Positions 38,310-46,611 of a stretch of DNA of 64,000 nucleotides are shown here, one piece after another (position 1 is the stretch's first letter; every line of letters starts with the position of its first letter). Under the pieces are notes generated by a model. The model saw nothing but the letters and a program-made list of their open reading frames with translations. It was not told where the DNA came from and did not search any database. This DNA is from G963665495 sp963665495. Its GTDB lineage: Bacteria; Desulfobacterota; Desulfovibrionia; Desulfovibrionales; Desulfovibrionaceae. A program made the translations under genes and the position numbers. The stretch is from NCBI GenBank assembly GCA_963665495.1, contig OY762289.1:1488001-1552000 (forward strand). Reading direction: 5' to 3'.

Positions 38310-38699
38310 CTAAGATTTGTAGCCCATGGAGCGCATCTCCATTGGCGTCATGTTCGAAAAGTCCGCCGGAGGTTTCCCTCCAGGGCGTTTGCTGTCCGGA
38401 CTGCTGGCTTTCTGCTGGCCTCCGAAGAGACCTTTCTTGCTGGCTGCCCGAATCCATTTCACTTTGTCCGCCGGTGGCAGGTCCGGGACAATCTCCCGCA
38501 TGTCTTCGGGAATATCGTCCATCAGTTCGTCAACCACGCCTTGCAGTGTGGCTTCCGCCTGCTTCTTGGCGTCGTTCACCTGCTGGAATCTCGCGTATGG
38601 TACGGTTTTTTCGGAGCCGGTCTCCGGGGTTGCAGGTGCCTGCTGTTCTGTATGCTGTGCGCCGTTGCCGGTGGCGTTGCCGGTCGTTTCTTCGCTCAT
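38310..38699 (-). CDS. Scaffold protein
   Basis: 129 aa, highly charged, low complexity at both ends (SEETTGNATGNGAQHTEQQA at the start). A central helix YARFQQVNDAKKQAEATLQG is followed by a C-terminal SNMTPMEMRSMGYKS helix likely to contact capsid. Size, composition and place between portal and capsid fit a scaffold. The start overlaps the portal stop by four bases. Confidence 0.72.
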   Translation of the reverse strand: MSEETTGNATGNGAQHTEQQAPATPETGSEKTVPYARFQQVNDAKKQAEATLQGVVDELMDDIPEDMREIVPDLPPADKVKWIRAASKKGLFGGQQKASSPDSKRPGGKPPADFSNMTPMEMRSMGYKS

Positions 38700-40255
38700 T
38701 GTCTTTGCTGCTCCATTTCGGTTTTACGGTCTTCGGCTTCCTGAAATCCCGCGTCCATCTGCTGTAGTTGATCAGCCAGTAGGGAAGCCTTTTTGTTGGT
38801 CTTCTCAATATCCTTCATGACCTTGTCCTGTTCGCCGGCATCGAGTCCGCCAAGGAGATACAGTGCGATCTTTTTATCTATGGCGGTCTGGAAGGCCTTG
38901 CTCTTGATAACTGTCCTGGCGGTGAAAGCGTCGTCCAACCCCGCCAATGTGATGGTATTGACCTGCCGTTGCTCATCTTCCAGTAGCTGCAGATGCTCAA
39001 GCGCCTGATCCCGCGTCTTCAGATCCGGATTTCGTTCAAGAACAACGTCGATGGCGTTTATCACTCCCATGTCTATGAGCTTTTGCCATGTTTCGGCTTG
39101 CTCTTTTACGTACATCGTTGGACGCGGGTCATAGAAATCAATGGCCATGGTCGCGCAGTCGCTTATCGGCTCGCCCGGATTGTGGGCGTTCCAGACTACC
39201 CTGAATATTTCAAAAAGATCCTTTTCATAGTTGCGGAACAGGGCAACATCGTCTTGCCGTTTTTCCTGCATCTCCAGATTGTTGATGATTTTGGAAATAC
39301 CGGATTCGTCCGAAACTTCGGTATTCAGACTGCTGGCGGAAAGTCCGTTACTCACGGCAAGCCAGGACATGAGCCGGTGGATGGACTCAAGGATAGCGTC
39401 AACAGGCGCTTGTGTGCTGGCGAAACCCAGTTCCCCATTTTCGGGCAGGTCCACATTGTGACCGGGACCAACAACAATATCTGGTTCGGCCTTCATGCCC
39501 TTGGTCCACATCACGCCGAAACCTTGAAACTTGAGCACATAAAGCAGATCCACCAGACGGGCATTGACCGCTTCCTGCACGGCCACCAAATCCGCACCGC
39601 CGGGTACCCAAAATGAAGTTGTCGGCAACGAATCCCAGACCGGGACGAACGGTAAAATTCCGTACGGGTTGGAGTCGCCGTCAAGTTCGAAACCGCGATA
39701 GTCCAGGCGCTTCCAGTATTCCGGCGTCCAAATGCTGTAGGTGACATCTTCAAGCCGGTTATCGCTCCCGTAGTGCGTGACCATGATGGATTCGAGGTTT
39801 TCAGGCGTGTCTTGCCAATCCGCGTCAAGCAAGTCCGGGGTCAATACGTCCAAGTCCATTTTTCCATTCCGCCATACAGGACGCAGCGCGACCGTTTTCA
39901 AGAGCTTGGCGTATCTGCTGGCCAGCTTCATCTTAGCATCAAGATTGCTCTGTTCGGTTATCCTGCTGAAAATCTCAGCATCGCGCTTGGTGCCCTCTAC
40001 CTTCCTCACTGGCGGTTGCTGGTAGACCTGAGCAAGATTGTTGACCACCTTCTTGACCAGATTCACAAAGACTTGCTGGAAACGCTCCGGATTCTGGAAT
40101 TCATCATTCAGCTTCGCCCACAGGTGCGGCAATTGGTCATCATGATAAAAGTCCAACCGCTTGCGGGCATCAGCCTTGCGCAGCTCGTTGGCCTGCGTCA
40201 TGGCGTCCTGGAACACTTCGGATACGGTCTTGTTGACGATACTTTGGAACAACAT
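38696..40255 (-). CDS. Portal protein
   Basis: 519 aa, full-length. The N-terminal region RKRLDFYHDDQLPHLWAKL and the wing/stem region with FWVPGGADLVAVQEAVNARL followed by MSWLAVSNGLS fit the SPP1-like phage portal family. A long C-terminal helical crown ends in a Gln/Glu-rich tail. It would form the dodecameric DNA gate at one capsid vertex. Overlaps the scaffold gene by four bases and follows the terminase by 5. Confidence 0.83.
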   Translation of the reverse strand: MLFQSIVNKTVSEVFQDAMTQANELRKADARKRLDFYHDDQLPHLWAKLNDEFQNPERFQQVFVNLVKKVVNNLAQVYQQPPVRKVEGTKRDAEIFSRITEQSNLDAKMKLASRYAKLLKTVALRPVWRNGKMDLDVLTPDLLDADWQDTPENLESIMVTHYGSDNRLEDVTYSIWTPEYWKRLDYRGFELDGDSNPYGILPFVPVWDSLPTTSFWVPGGADLVAVQEAVNARLVDLLYVLKFQGFGVMWTKGMKAEPDIVVGPGHNVDLPENGELGFASTQAPVDAILESIHRLMSWLAVSNGLSASSLNTEVSDESGISKIINNLEMQEKRQDDVALFRNYEKDLFEIFRVVWNAHNPGEPISDCATMAIDFYDPRPTMYVKEQAETWQKLIDMGVINAIDVVLERNPDLKTRDQALEHLQLLEDEQRQVNTITLAGLDDAFTARTVIKSKAFQTAIDKKIALYLLGGLDAGEQDKVMKDIEKTNKKASLLADQLQQMDAGFQEAEDRKTEMEQQRQ

Positions 40256-40260
40256 AAATA

Positions 40261-41928
40261 TTACAGTCCTTGATAGATTTTTCCGCCAGAGAGTTTGACC
40301 TTGTCGTGGAAAAATTCCGGCAATGAGAGTTCAGCATCCACCTTGCGCCGGGAGAATTGCAGGTGCATCGTTTCAACACGCTTATGGGCTTCACAGTATT
40401 CGCCACAAGGCAGGATCAGGTTACCGCGCCGCAGATAGCATTGCTCGGCGTGCCTGCTCGGGGAGGCGCAGACGATTGACGGCAGTTCGTAGGTCGCCAG
40501 CTCGGTTTCCCGTAGCGCATAGATCGCCCAGGCCAAGCTATAAACTCTGTCATCATGAAATTTCGGGGCCGCCTCGAACCTGAGTGTTTTCTTGCTGGCG
40601 TCGTAGGTGAAGGTGCTCATTTCTTGAGCCAGTTCCTTCAATTGCGCCGGGAAGTGAAGGCGTCCTTCCGCAACAATGCGGTGCAACTCCGTGAATGCCG
40701 GGACCTGTGCCGTGTTGCTGGCAAAAATGGTTTCGTTGGGAATCTTTGAATCGTTCAACCAAGCTGCAATGTCCTGCGCGTTGTAGCTCTCGATACCGAC
40801 GTTAGATAGTTCATATTCGGCATTATCTCGGGAAATGGCTTTCTTGATGGCCTTGCCCTGTGAAAAAGCTATGCTCTTTTGATTCAACAGGTAGTATTCA
40901 GCCTCGCCATCGTCATTTGCAACTTTTGCAACAGTGGTCCATATGGTCCCGTCACCATGCAGGCTAAAACCATAAGCCCGGTCGAGTCCGCCGCCGCAGA
41001 CAAATTTCCGCCCGCCAAAGATGGAAGGCAGATCCTTGATGGCAACAGGCATCAGGTACGAATCCATACAAGCCTGAATAGCCGAGTAGCTGAACAGGTT
41101 TGACACGCCAGACGTACGCTTTCCAAGGATATCCCTGTCAAATGTCTGGGGCAGCGTGGTCCGTTGCAGGCGCTTGGCTTTGTCGCGGTCAATCCATGGC
41201 GGGGCTGCCTCCAGATATTCTTCGAAGCTGGCGTACTCCACTCGGTGCGCGAATATGGCCGAGTCCTTCTCGGCTTCCTGCTCCAGCCGGTGGACGTGGT
41301 CTCCCTCTCCGCCAGCGTTGGAATCAATCAGCAGCAGCGTACCCTCACTGTCCAACATACTGGCCTGTAGTGCCTCGAATGGGGCCAGATCCGGGCAGGC
41401 GTGGAAGTCGGATACCCACAGCAGGTTGACCTTGTCGCCAAAGACCTGTTGAGCCGTGCCCTTGATAAGTTGAATCACATTGCCCAGCGTCGGGTTTTTG
41501 ATGTTGAAAGCATCGACATCCTTCTTCTGGTTAATCATCTTACTCAGAGCAGGAGTGTTCTCGATGATTCGCAGCAGCATACGGTAGGGAACCCGGCGCG
41601 TATGGTCCTCACTGTTGCCCAGGAGCTGGAAGGTCCAGTTCTCGCGGGAACTCCAGAGCCAGAGAACAACCAGGGCATGCAACGTGGTCTTGGAATGCCG
41701 TCGTGGCGTGACAGTCAGGGTGATGCTATGCTGAAAATTCCCTTCCTCATTGACCGCCAGTTCTCCGGCAAGGATATCTCGTTGCCAGGGCTGCAGCTCG
41801 AACGGTATGAACCGGTTCTTGGCATTCAGTATCCGGGGCTGAACATCCGCCAACCAAGACAGGAAGCCTTCAAGGCCGGGCTTGTTCCAGTCGGCAAGGA
41901 TATCGGCGTGTGTACGTTTCTGGCTCAT
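40261..41928 (-). CDS. Terminase large subunit
   Basis: 555 aa. ATPase: Walker A variant TVTPRRHSKTTLH near 71-82 and Walker B LLWVSDFHA near 168. Nuclease: CGGGLDRAYG near 315 and the acidic FHDDRVYSLAWA near 480, the expected metal ligands. It would cut and pump DNA into the capsid through the portal. Start overlaps the stop of the small subunit gene by four bases. All motifs intact, so the element should package DNA itself. Confidence 0.87.
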   Translation of the reverse strand: MSQKRTHADILADWNKPGLEGFLSWLADVQPRILNAKNRFIPFELQPWQRDILAGELAVNEEGNFQHSITLTVTPRRHSKTTLHALVVLWLWSSRENWTFQLLGNSEDHTRRVPYRMLLRIIENTPALSKMINQKKDVDAFNIKNPTLGNVIQLIKGTAQQVFGDKVNLLWVSDFHACPDLAPFEALQASMLDSEGTLLLIDSNAGGEGDHVHRLEQEAEKDSAIFAHRVEYASFEEYLEAAPPWIDRDKAKRLQRTTLPQTFDRDILGKRTSGVSNLFSYSAIQACMDSYLMPVAIKDLPSIFGGRKFVCGGGLDRAYGFSLHGDGTIWTTVAKVANDDGEAEYYLLNQKSIAFSQGKAIKKAISRDNAEYELSNVGIESYNAQDIAAWLNDSKIPNETIFASNTAQVPAFTELHRIVAEGRLHFPAQLKELAQEMSTFTYDASKKTLRFEAAPKFHDDRVYSLAWAIYALRETELATYELPSIVCASPSRHAEQCYLRRGNLILPCGEYCEAHKRVETMHLQFSRRKVDAELSLPEFFHDKVKLSGGKIYQGL

Positions 41929-42287
41929 AACAGCTCGCTAAAGTCGATTCCGGCTATCTCTCGTGGGGCTTCATCCCGTCGGCTACGTTTGGGAATCCGG
42001 GAAGGTTCACCCAAGGACACGCCGTATAACAACGTCATATTGGCCCTCATGTTGGCAATCAGACGGTCAGCCTTGGCGGGCATCTTCCCGGTCTTGGTGG
42101 CCTTGTCGTACAGCTGGATAAGCTCCACAACCTGCAGGACCATAGCCTTGATGGTAATGGACTCGGCAAAGTTCGGTTCGTGGTCCAGCATCGCTACCAG
42201 CTTGGCCTTAACCACTGCCGCCATCTTCTTTGGCCGGTCCAGGTAGTGGTCAGGGTTTCTGTCTTGATTCTTTACGTATCCAGCCAC
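41925..42287 (-). CDS. Probable terminase small subunit
   Basis: 120 aa, basic and helical (KKMAAVVKAKLVAMLDHEPN and a second helix near KATKTGKMPAKADRLIANMR). No strong family motif; the call rests on size and on its four-base overlap with the large subunit gene. It would recognise the packaging site. First gene of the dense structural operon, preceded by a 566-bp noncoding region. Confidence 0.62.
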   Translation of the reverse strand: MAGYVKNQDRNPDHYLDRPKKMAAVVKAKLVAMLDHEPNFAESITIKAMVLQVVELIQLYDKATKTGKMPAKADRLIANMRANMTLLYGVSLGEPSRIPKRSRRDEAPREIAGIDFSELL

Positions 42288-42853
42288 TTATGCACACTCC
42301 TGTTTATCCTTGGTTTACCCTATGATATGGCCTTGAATTAGTACCGAGAGTTCTGTTTATTTATGGTTGAATATCAGCCCGAGTTGCGGCAATCTTCTTA
42401 TGTCGGCCATGCTCAAACAGGTGGTGACCCACGTTGAACAGCAACCCTCTTTTGATAGCAACGCACCTATTATGTTCGTACAGCATATTAGAATAATCTA
42501 AAGTTAACATAAAGCGCATTATGAGACGTTGTCTTATATCCTTTTGATATAACGACTATTTTCAAAATAAATTAGTCAACCTAAATTCGTATAGTCGATA
42601 ATATAGGACAAAGATCAATATTCTTGCATGTCGTGTTACTTTACTTATAAATTGTATTACTTCTTTCATGGCTATTTGCTTGGTAGTGTTACACATCTAT
42701 ATAAAAATACTTCGTAAAACCTATGGAAAATCCTGGTAATCAGGCTGCCAGAGTGGGGCAAAATGACTCATATTTACGATATATCGAGAATTATGTGCTA
42801 TATCATTGCCCATCAGACAGCCTGATACTTATCAATACTCCAAGTAGCACCAA
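42288..42853. other. 566-bp noncoding region upstream of the packaging operon
   Basis: No credible ORF on either strand. Strongly A+T-rich compared with the genes around it. It must contain the promoter for the terminase-capsid operon and could hold the packaging site or an origin. The only clear structure is the nested inverted repeat at 42739-42826. Confidence 0.6.
42739..42826. repeat. Nested inverted repeat, 88 bp
   Basis: Outer arms ATCAGGCTG and CAGCCTGAT pair perfectly (9 bp). Inner arms TGGGGCAA and TTGCCCA pair next. GATATATC and other short palindromes fill the loop. Could fold as a long hairpin in RNA (leader or terminator of 42854-43114) or as a protein-binding site. Confidence 0.6.
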
Positions 42854-43114
42854 TCAATGGCTGCTCTGACTTTCCATGGGAGTGCTGACCATCTCAGTCA
42901 ACTCGTCAATCTCTTCCTGGTCAGCAGTAATCTGCACTTCCGCCCTGACCACTATTTGCATCAGGATGCGGAGATAATTAGCTACGGACTGTGAATCAAC
43001 AGGCTCATCGCTCTGCTCAAGTTCCGTGACCCTGTCCTGCATCTCTTCGATTGCATCCTGGAAAAAACGTAAAGCTTTGTCGCGTAATTCCTTTGTTCGC
43101 TCATAGTTGTTCAT
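42854..43114 (-). CDS. Hypothetical small element protein
   Basis: 86 aa, acidic, all-helical (KALRFFQDAIEEMQDRVTEL and ITADQEEIDELTEM), probably coiled. No family recognised. 12 bases after the ERCC4 gene on the same strand, so likely cotranscribed. Confidence 0.55.
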   Translation of the reverse strand: MNNYERTKELRDKALRFFQDAIEEMQDRVTELEQSDEPVDSQSVANYLRILMQIVVRAEVQITADQEEIDELTEMVSTPMESQSSH

Positions 43115-43126
43115 GCCGCTACTCCA

Positions 43127-43591
43127 TTATTCGTTGCAGGCTTTGGCAAGATGCTTGGCCCTGATTTCGATTTCATAGGCGTATTTTGCCAGTAGTGAAT
43201 ATGTCCAATACTCCCCACCAGATCTGTCACCGCAGTACATGAAGGGCACTTTGTAGCGTACCATCAGTGCCGCGATGCTCTGTAATGCTGAGTGTGGCCG
43301 CATCTGTGACGTGTAGCGCCCATGTGCGATATCAGCCATGGTACTTTCTACGACGACAGCACCGAGTTCATAGAATCTGAGCTTCGACAGTTCCCGGCAG
43401 AATCGCTCCCGGTTCTTGCCCATCAAGCAGGCAATCAGGTCGTCAATAGACTTTCGCTCGATGGCAACGCGGTCTTCAAAGCCCAGAATGGAATAATCGC
43501 CAACGGGTAGGGTGCCGGTGTTGACCTCGACTTCGTACTTCTCGAATGTGTAGGGGAGTTGTTCCCTTGAATCGGCAACAATTCGAATCAT
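43127..43591 (-). CDS. ERCC4/XPF-type nuclease domain protein
   Basis: 154 aa. VADSREQLPYTFEK at the N-terminus and LPVGDYSI-N7-VAIERKSIDDL give the nuclease motif GDX(n)ERKX3D of the XPF/MUS81 family. A single domain with no helix-hairpin-helix, as in phage-encoded versions. It may cut branched DNA during replication or packaging. First gene read from the right end of the element. Confidence 0.82.
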   Translation of the reverse strand: MIRIVADSREQLPYTFEKYEVEVNTGTLPVGDYSILGFEDRVAIERKSIDDLIACLMGKNRERFCRELSKLRFYELGAVVVESTMADIAHGRYTSQMRPHSALQSIAALMVRYKVPFMYCGDRSGGEYWTYSLLAKYAYEIEIRAKHLAKACNE

Positions 43592-43789
43592 GACCGCTAT
43601 AATACTTCAACAAACAATAGCAGTGCAATGTTGCTAGTAATAAAGAGGGGGTAGACCGGGGGTAGGTTAAAGCTTGGAGATGATACCCACAGGAACGAGT
43701 GTGCCCACGAGCATGGAGTTTTCAAAAAAATAGGGGGGTATTTTCCGCCAAGGAAGGGAGAAAGAATAAAAAGTCAATAATATCCAAAT

Positions 43790-43918
43790 GGTAACCGGGT
43801 AACCGGAGCTGATTTTTAGCGGTTACCTTTTTGAAAGCTAATCTTTGTCTGTAATTGCTTTATATATATAAATAAATTTAAATTAAAATAAAAAGGTAAC
43901 CAGGTAACCAAGGTAACC
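43790..43918. repeat. Cluster of six GGTAACC iterons
   Basis: GGTAACC at 43790, 43798, 43895, 43903 and 43912, and its reverse complement GGTTACC at 43821. Pairs are spaced 8-9 bp, and an A+T-rich stretch (about 43855-43893) lies between the two groups. Located within 450 bp of the right attachment repeat. Confidence 0.75.
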
Positions 43919-44001
43919 ACGTTTTTAGTAAACATTATTTTTTCTCTAAATTCCTACCAACTTCTAGGGTTATTTGTATCCCAAATCTGTATCCCCAAAA
44001 G

Positions 44002-44028
44002 AAAAAAGCGGCTACCGGATTAACCGCT
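44002..44028 (-). terminator. Terminator of tRNA-Ala(CGC)
   Basis: On the minus strand AGCGGTTA pairs with TAGCCGCT and TTTTTT follows. It lies inside the att repeat; the left copy has the same hairpin with one base change. Confidence 0.8.
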
Positions 44029-44096
44029 AACCGCTTGATTTTCTTATGGTGGAGACGAAGAGATTTGAACTCTCGACTTCTGCCTTGCGAAGGCAG
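44002..44096. repeat. attR-side direct repeat (3' part of intact tRNA-Ala)
   Basis: 94/95 identical to 31513-31607. On this side the repeat continues into the intact 5' half of tRNA-Ala, so the element supplied the 3' half and terminator and kept the tRNA functional. Confidence 0.92.
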
Positions 44097-44122
44097 CGCT
44101 CTCCCAGCTGAGCTACGTCCCC
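44047..44122 (-). tRNA. tRNA-Ala (CGC)
   Basis: Acceptor GGGGACG pairs with CGTCTCC, anticodon loop CTTCGCAA gives CGC, T-loop TTCAAAT, encoded CCA. 76 nt. The host gene of the integrated element. Confidence 0.95.
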
Positions 44123-44132
44123 GTAAAAAATT

Positions 44133-44161
44133 ACATTACGACTCCCTTATTCCGATTGCAA
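44133..44161 (-). promoter_or_regulatory. Promoter of tRNA-Ala(CGC)
   Basis: On the minus strand TTGCAA, a 17-bp spacer and TAATGT, 11 bp before the tRNA. It lies outside the element, in the chromosome. Confidence 0.65.
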
Positions 44162-44174
44162 GAAGATTTTATAA

Positions 44175-45746
44175 TTATTTCATGCGTAATTTTTCCAATA
44201 CGCTTGCAAGGCGGGCGTCATAGGTATGTTCTTGCGCTATCAGCGTACGCCAAGCTGCAGCAAGATTTCGCTTCAAATCGGGCTTTTTCTCCAGAAATTG
44301 CAGTTTGTCACACAGTCCTTCGTGTCCTGACGCGGATTGAAACGTGATGGGGCTGGTCAGTTCTTCTGGAAAGATATCCAGGCCAGGGGTGGCATCGGTC
44401 AAGAGAAAACCACCGGCGGCCCAGACGTCGAAATGCCGTTGCGTCAGCCCATGCGGAAGGAGCAGACTAGTAACATTAAGTGTAACGCGCGCGCCAGCGT
44501 ACAATTGCATTAGCGAGCCGTAATAATCTACCGGAGACAGAAAACGCAGGGATGCGTTGGGATTGAGATGTTGTTGCCACACGTCGTCTCCGCAGACAGT
44601 CAGTGATCCGCAGGTGGTTGCCTGTAGCAGACATTGCAACCGTAAACGCCAAGCGCATTCTTCTGCGCATAACCCTGCTAAACGCACTTCTTTGCCGGGC
44701 CAGAGTGATGTCACTCCGAGTTGTCGTGTCCACCAGGCAAAGTCCGGGCGTTGCCCCTGGGACAGAAGATGTAACGCTTTATCAAAGAGTGCTTCTGGAG
44801 GCTGCAACCCCGCAAAAAAGCCCGAACGTCCGGGAAAAGCTGACCGGCCGACAAATAGAAGATCGGCTTCAGGCGCAGATGCCGAAGGCTTCTGCGGCAT
44901 ACCCTGGGGCCAGGCAGCCAGAGGCAATGGTTCCACTGAGGCTGCACCCGCTTCTCGCAATCCTTGGCAAAAAGAGTTGTCCGTCACAAACAGGGGGAGC
45001 TGTTTCCAGAAGGGGGCTTTGAGTTTACTGAGCAGATGCCACGGGTTATCCACGCACCAGACTGCCACACGGGTGTCTGTCACTTCAGCCAGGGCCGCAA
45101 CTTCTCCGTAAGGATCCAGTCCGGAGAAATTTATGCTGAAAAACAGGCAGGGCGGTGCGGTACGCAGTTCCTGCCGGAACTGGGCGAGTTCCTTACCCTG
45201 CGATTCTTCGCAAATGCGAACGTCATACCCCACATTGCCGTATGCGGCAGCCAACTCTTTGAGTAGCAGGCCGTTGGGTTGTCCCGCGATCAGGATAGTG
45301 TTTCGTTGCAGCGTGCGGGCAGCAGGGATCAAAGCGGCTTCCAGACGGCAGCGACCGAAAACAGGAGCCCAAAAAGAAGGAAACAGCCGGAGCGCCTGCC
45401 GGTGTGCCCGGATTTCCAGAGTTTCATTTAGCAAGAGATTTTGAAGCCCATCCGGATCCAGGCGGTGAAATGTGTCGGGAATCTGGTTATGCCAGGAGGG
45501 AGGGGCTTGTAATTCAAGGTCCGGGGCTTCTAAATAATAGATACGCGGAGTGCCGGAAAACAGGTCGGCCGCTAGTTGCGGTTCTGGCCCCAGGCCCAGT
45601 AAAAGCAAAGCGGAAGGAGCATCCGGCGTATCGGGCGTACGTATGATTTCGAACTGTTCCGGCCCGGCAGCCAGGGTTACCGGTTGTCCCAGTTCATTTA
45701 TGATGCGCATGCGTACCGGGCGTTTGGAAGAAAAGGATTTCGGCAT
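44175..45746 (-). CDS. CgeB/DUF3880-like glycosyltransferase
   Basis: 523 aa, GT-B-like. The N-terminal half has FFSINFSGLDPYGEVAALAE and VAVWCVDNPWHLLSKLK (about 210-260), as in DUF3880. The C-terminal half has VTLNVTSLLLPHGLTQRHFD followed by VWAAGGFLLTDATPGLDIFP (near 435-470), the CgeB glycosyl-transfer signature. Probably modifies a surface polymer or flagellin; no flagellar genes are adjacent, so target unknown. No clear ribosome site at the chosen ATG. Confidence 0.8.
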   Translation of the reverse strand: MPKSFSSKRPVRMRIINELGQPVTLAAGPEQFEIIRTPDTPDAPSALLLLGLGPEPQLAADLFSGTPRIYYLEAPDLELQAPPSWHNQIPDTFHRLDPDGLQNLLLNETLEIRAHRQALRLFPSFWAPVFGRCRLEAALIPAARTLQRNTILIAGQPNGLLLKELAAAYGNVGYDVRICEESQGKELAQFRQELRTAPPCLFFSINFSGLDPYGEVAALAEVTDTRVAVWCVDNPWHLLSKLKAPFWKQLPLFVTDNSFCQGLREAGAASVEPLPLAAWPQGMPQKPSASAPEADLLFVGRSAFPGRSGFFAGLQPPEALFDKALHLLSQGQRPDFAWWTRQLGVTSLWPGKEVRLAGLCAEECAWRLRLQCLLQATTCGSLTVCGDDVWQQHLNPNASLRFLSPVDYYGSLMQLYAGARVTLNVTSLLLPHGLTQRHFDVWAAGGFLLTDATPGLDIFPEELTSPITFQSASGHEGLCDKLQFLEKKPDLKRNLAAAWRTLIAQEHTYDARLASVLEKLRMK

Positions 45747-45928
45747 GAAGGATCAGGGCTGAAGTTAAGGTGAATCAGTTATTCCGGAATATGTTTGGCA
45801 TAGCTTTTTCAGAAAGACAACACAGGGTTGCAGACTTATTGTATTTCAGTTGACAGCAGTTAATTCCTGGCTGAAACTAGGTACTTGGCTCTTTGGGCGC
45901 TTTGACGTAGAGTGGTTACACAAGACTT

Positions 45929-46543
45929 ATGAAAAAAGTACGCGATCATTATTTTCATCAGGCCAAGAAAGATAATTATCCGGCCCGTTCTGTTTATAAG
46001 CTCAAGGAGATAGACAAGCGTTTCGGTCTGTTGAAGCCCGGACAGCACGTTCTTGACCTTGGAGCTGCGCCAGGTTCCTGGAGCCTTTTCGCGGCGCAGC
46101 GGGTTGGACCGGAGGGCCGCGTATTATCAGCAGACCTGCAGGAAGCCCCGGAACTCAGCGCCCGAAGCGGTGAGAATATTCTTTTCATGCAAGAGGATAT
46201 TTACGAGCCCAGTGAAATTTTTCGCGAAGCTATCGACAGGTTGGGGCCATTCCATGTGGTTGTCAGCGATATGGCGCCAAAGACCAGCGGCGTCAAATTC
46301 GCAGATCAGGCGCGTTCGCACGATCTGGCCATGAACGCCTTGGCCCTTGCCCGCGAATATCTGCGAAGCGGAGGCCATTTTGTCGTCAAGGTTTTCATGG
46401 GACCGGATACCAACGATCTTGCCAAAGAGATGCGCCTTTTCTTTGAAACAGTAAAGTGTTTCAAGCCAAAGAGCTCGCGGGCTGAGAGTAAAGAGACTTT
46501 TTATGTGGGCATGCGCTTTAAAGGCGCATCCACGCCGGAATAG
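45929..46543 (+). CDS. rlmE: 23S rRNA U2552 2'-O-methyltransferase RlmE
   Basis: 204 aa, FtsJ/RrmJ fold. SAM-binding VLDLGAAPGSWSLFA near 42-56. Catalytic K-D-K-E set: Lys in RSVYKLKEI, Asp in VVVSDMAPKTSG, Lys in GGHFVVKVFMG and Glu in SRAESKETFYVG. It methylates U2552 of 23S rRNA late in 50S assembly. All residues present; length normal. Followed by yebC after 68 bases. Confidence 0.93.
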   Translation: MKKVRDHYFHQAKKDNYPARSVYKLKEIDKRFGLLKPGQHVLDLGAAPGSWSLFAAQRVGPEGRVLSADLQEAPELSARSGENILFMQEDIYEPSEIFREAIDRLGPFHVVVSDMAPKTSGVKFADQARSHDLAMNALALAREYLRSGGHFVVKVFMGPDTNDLAKEMRLFFETVKCFKPKSSRAESKETFYVGMRFKGASTPE

Positions 46544-46611
46544 GACAGTTTGACCCGTATACGGGGTTCGGAAAACATGTAGAACAGGATTTCAGGCATT
46601 CAGGAGGGAGA

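Larger units (their letters stand above)
31513..44096. mobile_element. 12.5-kb integrated element in tRNA-Ala(CGC): capsid-forming phage satellite candidate
   Basis: Bounded by a 95-bp direct repeat in the 3' part of a tRNA-Ala gene. From the left it contains a tyrosine integrase, three small regulator-like genes, three small unknown genes, DUF4926 and MqsR/MqsA on the opposite strand, then a packaging/capsid operon (read right to left: ERCC4 nuclease, unknown, small terminase, large terminase, portal, scaffold, major capsid, cement, Cys-rich protein). I recognise no tail, head-completion, lysis or replication-initiator gene. Known capsid-forming phage-inducible islands have this profile. A decayed prophage is the alternative, but all recognisable genes are full length and tightly packed. 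Confidence 0.8.
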
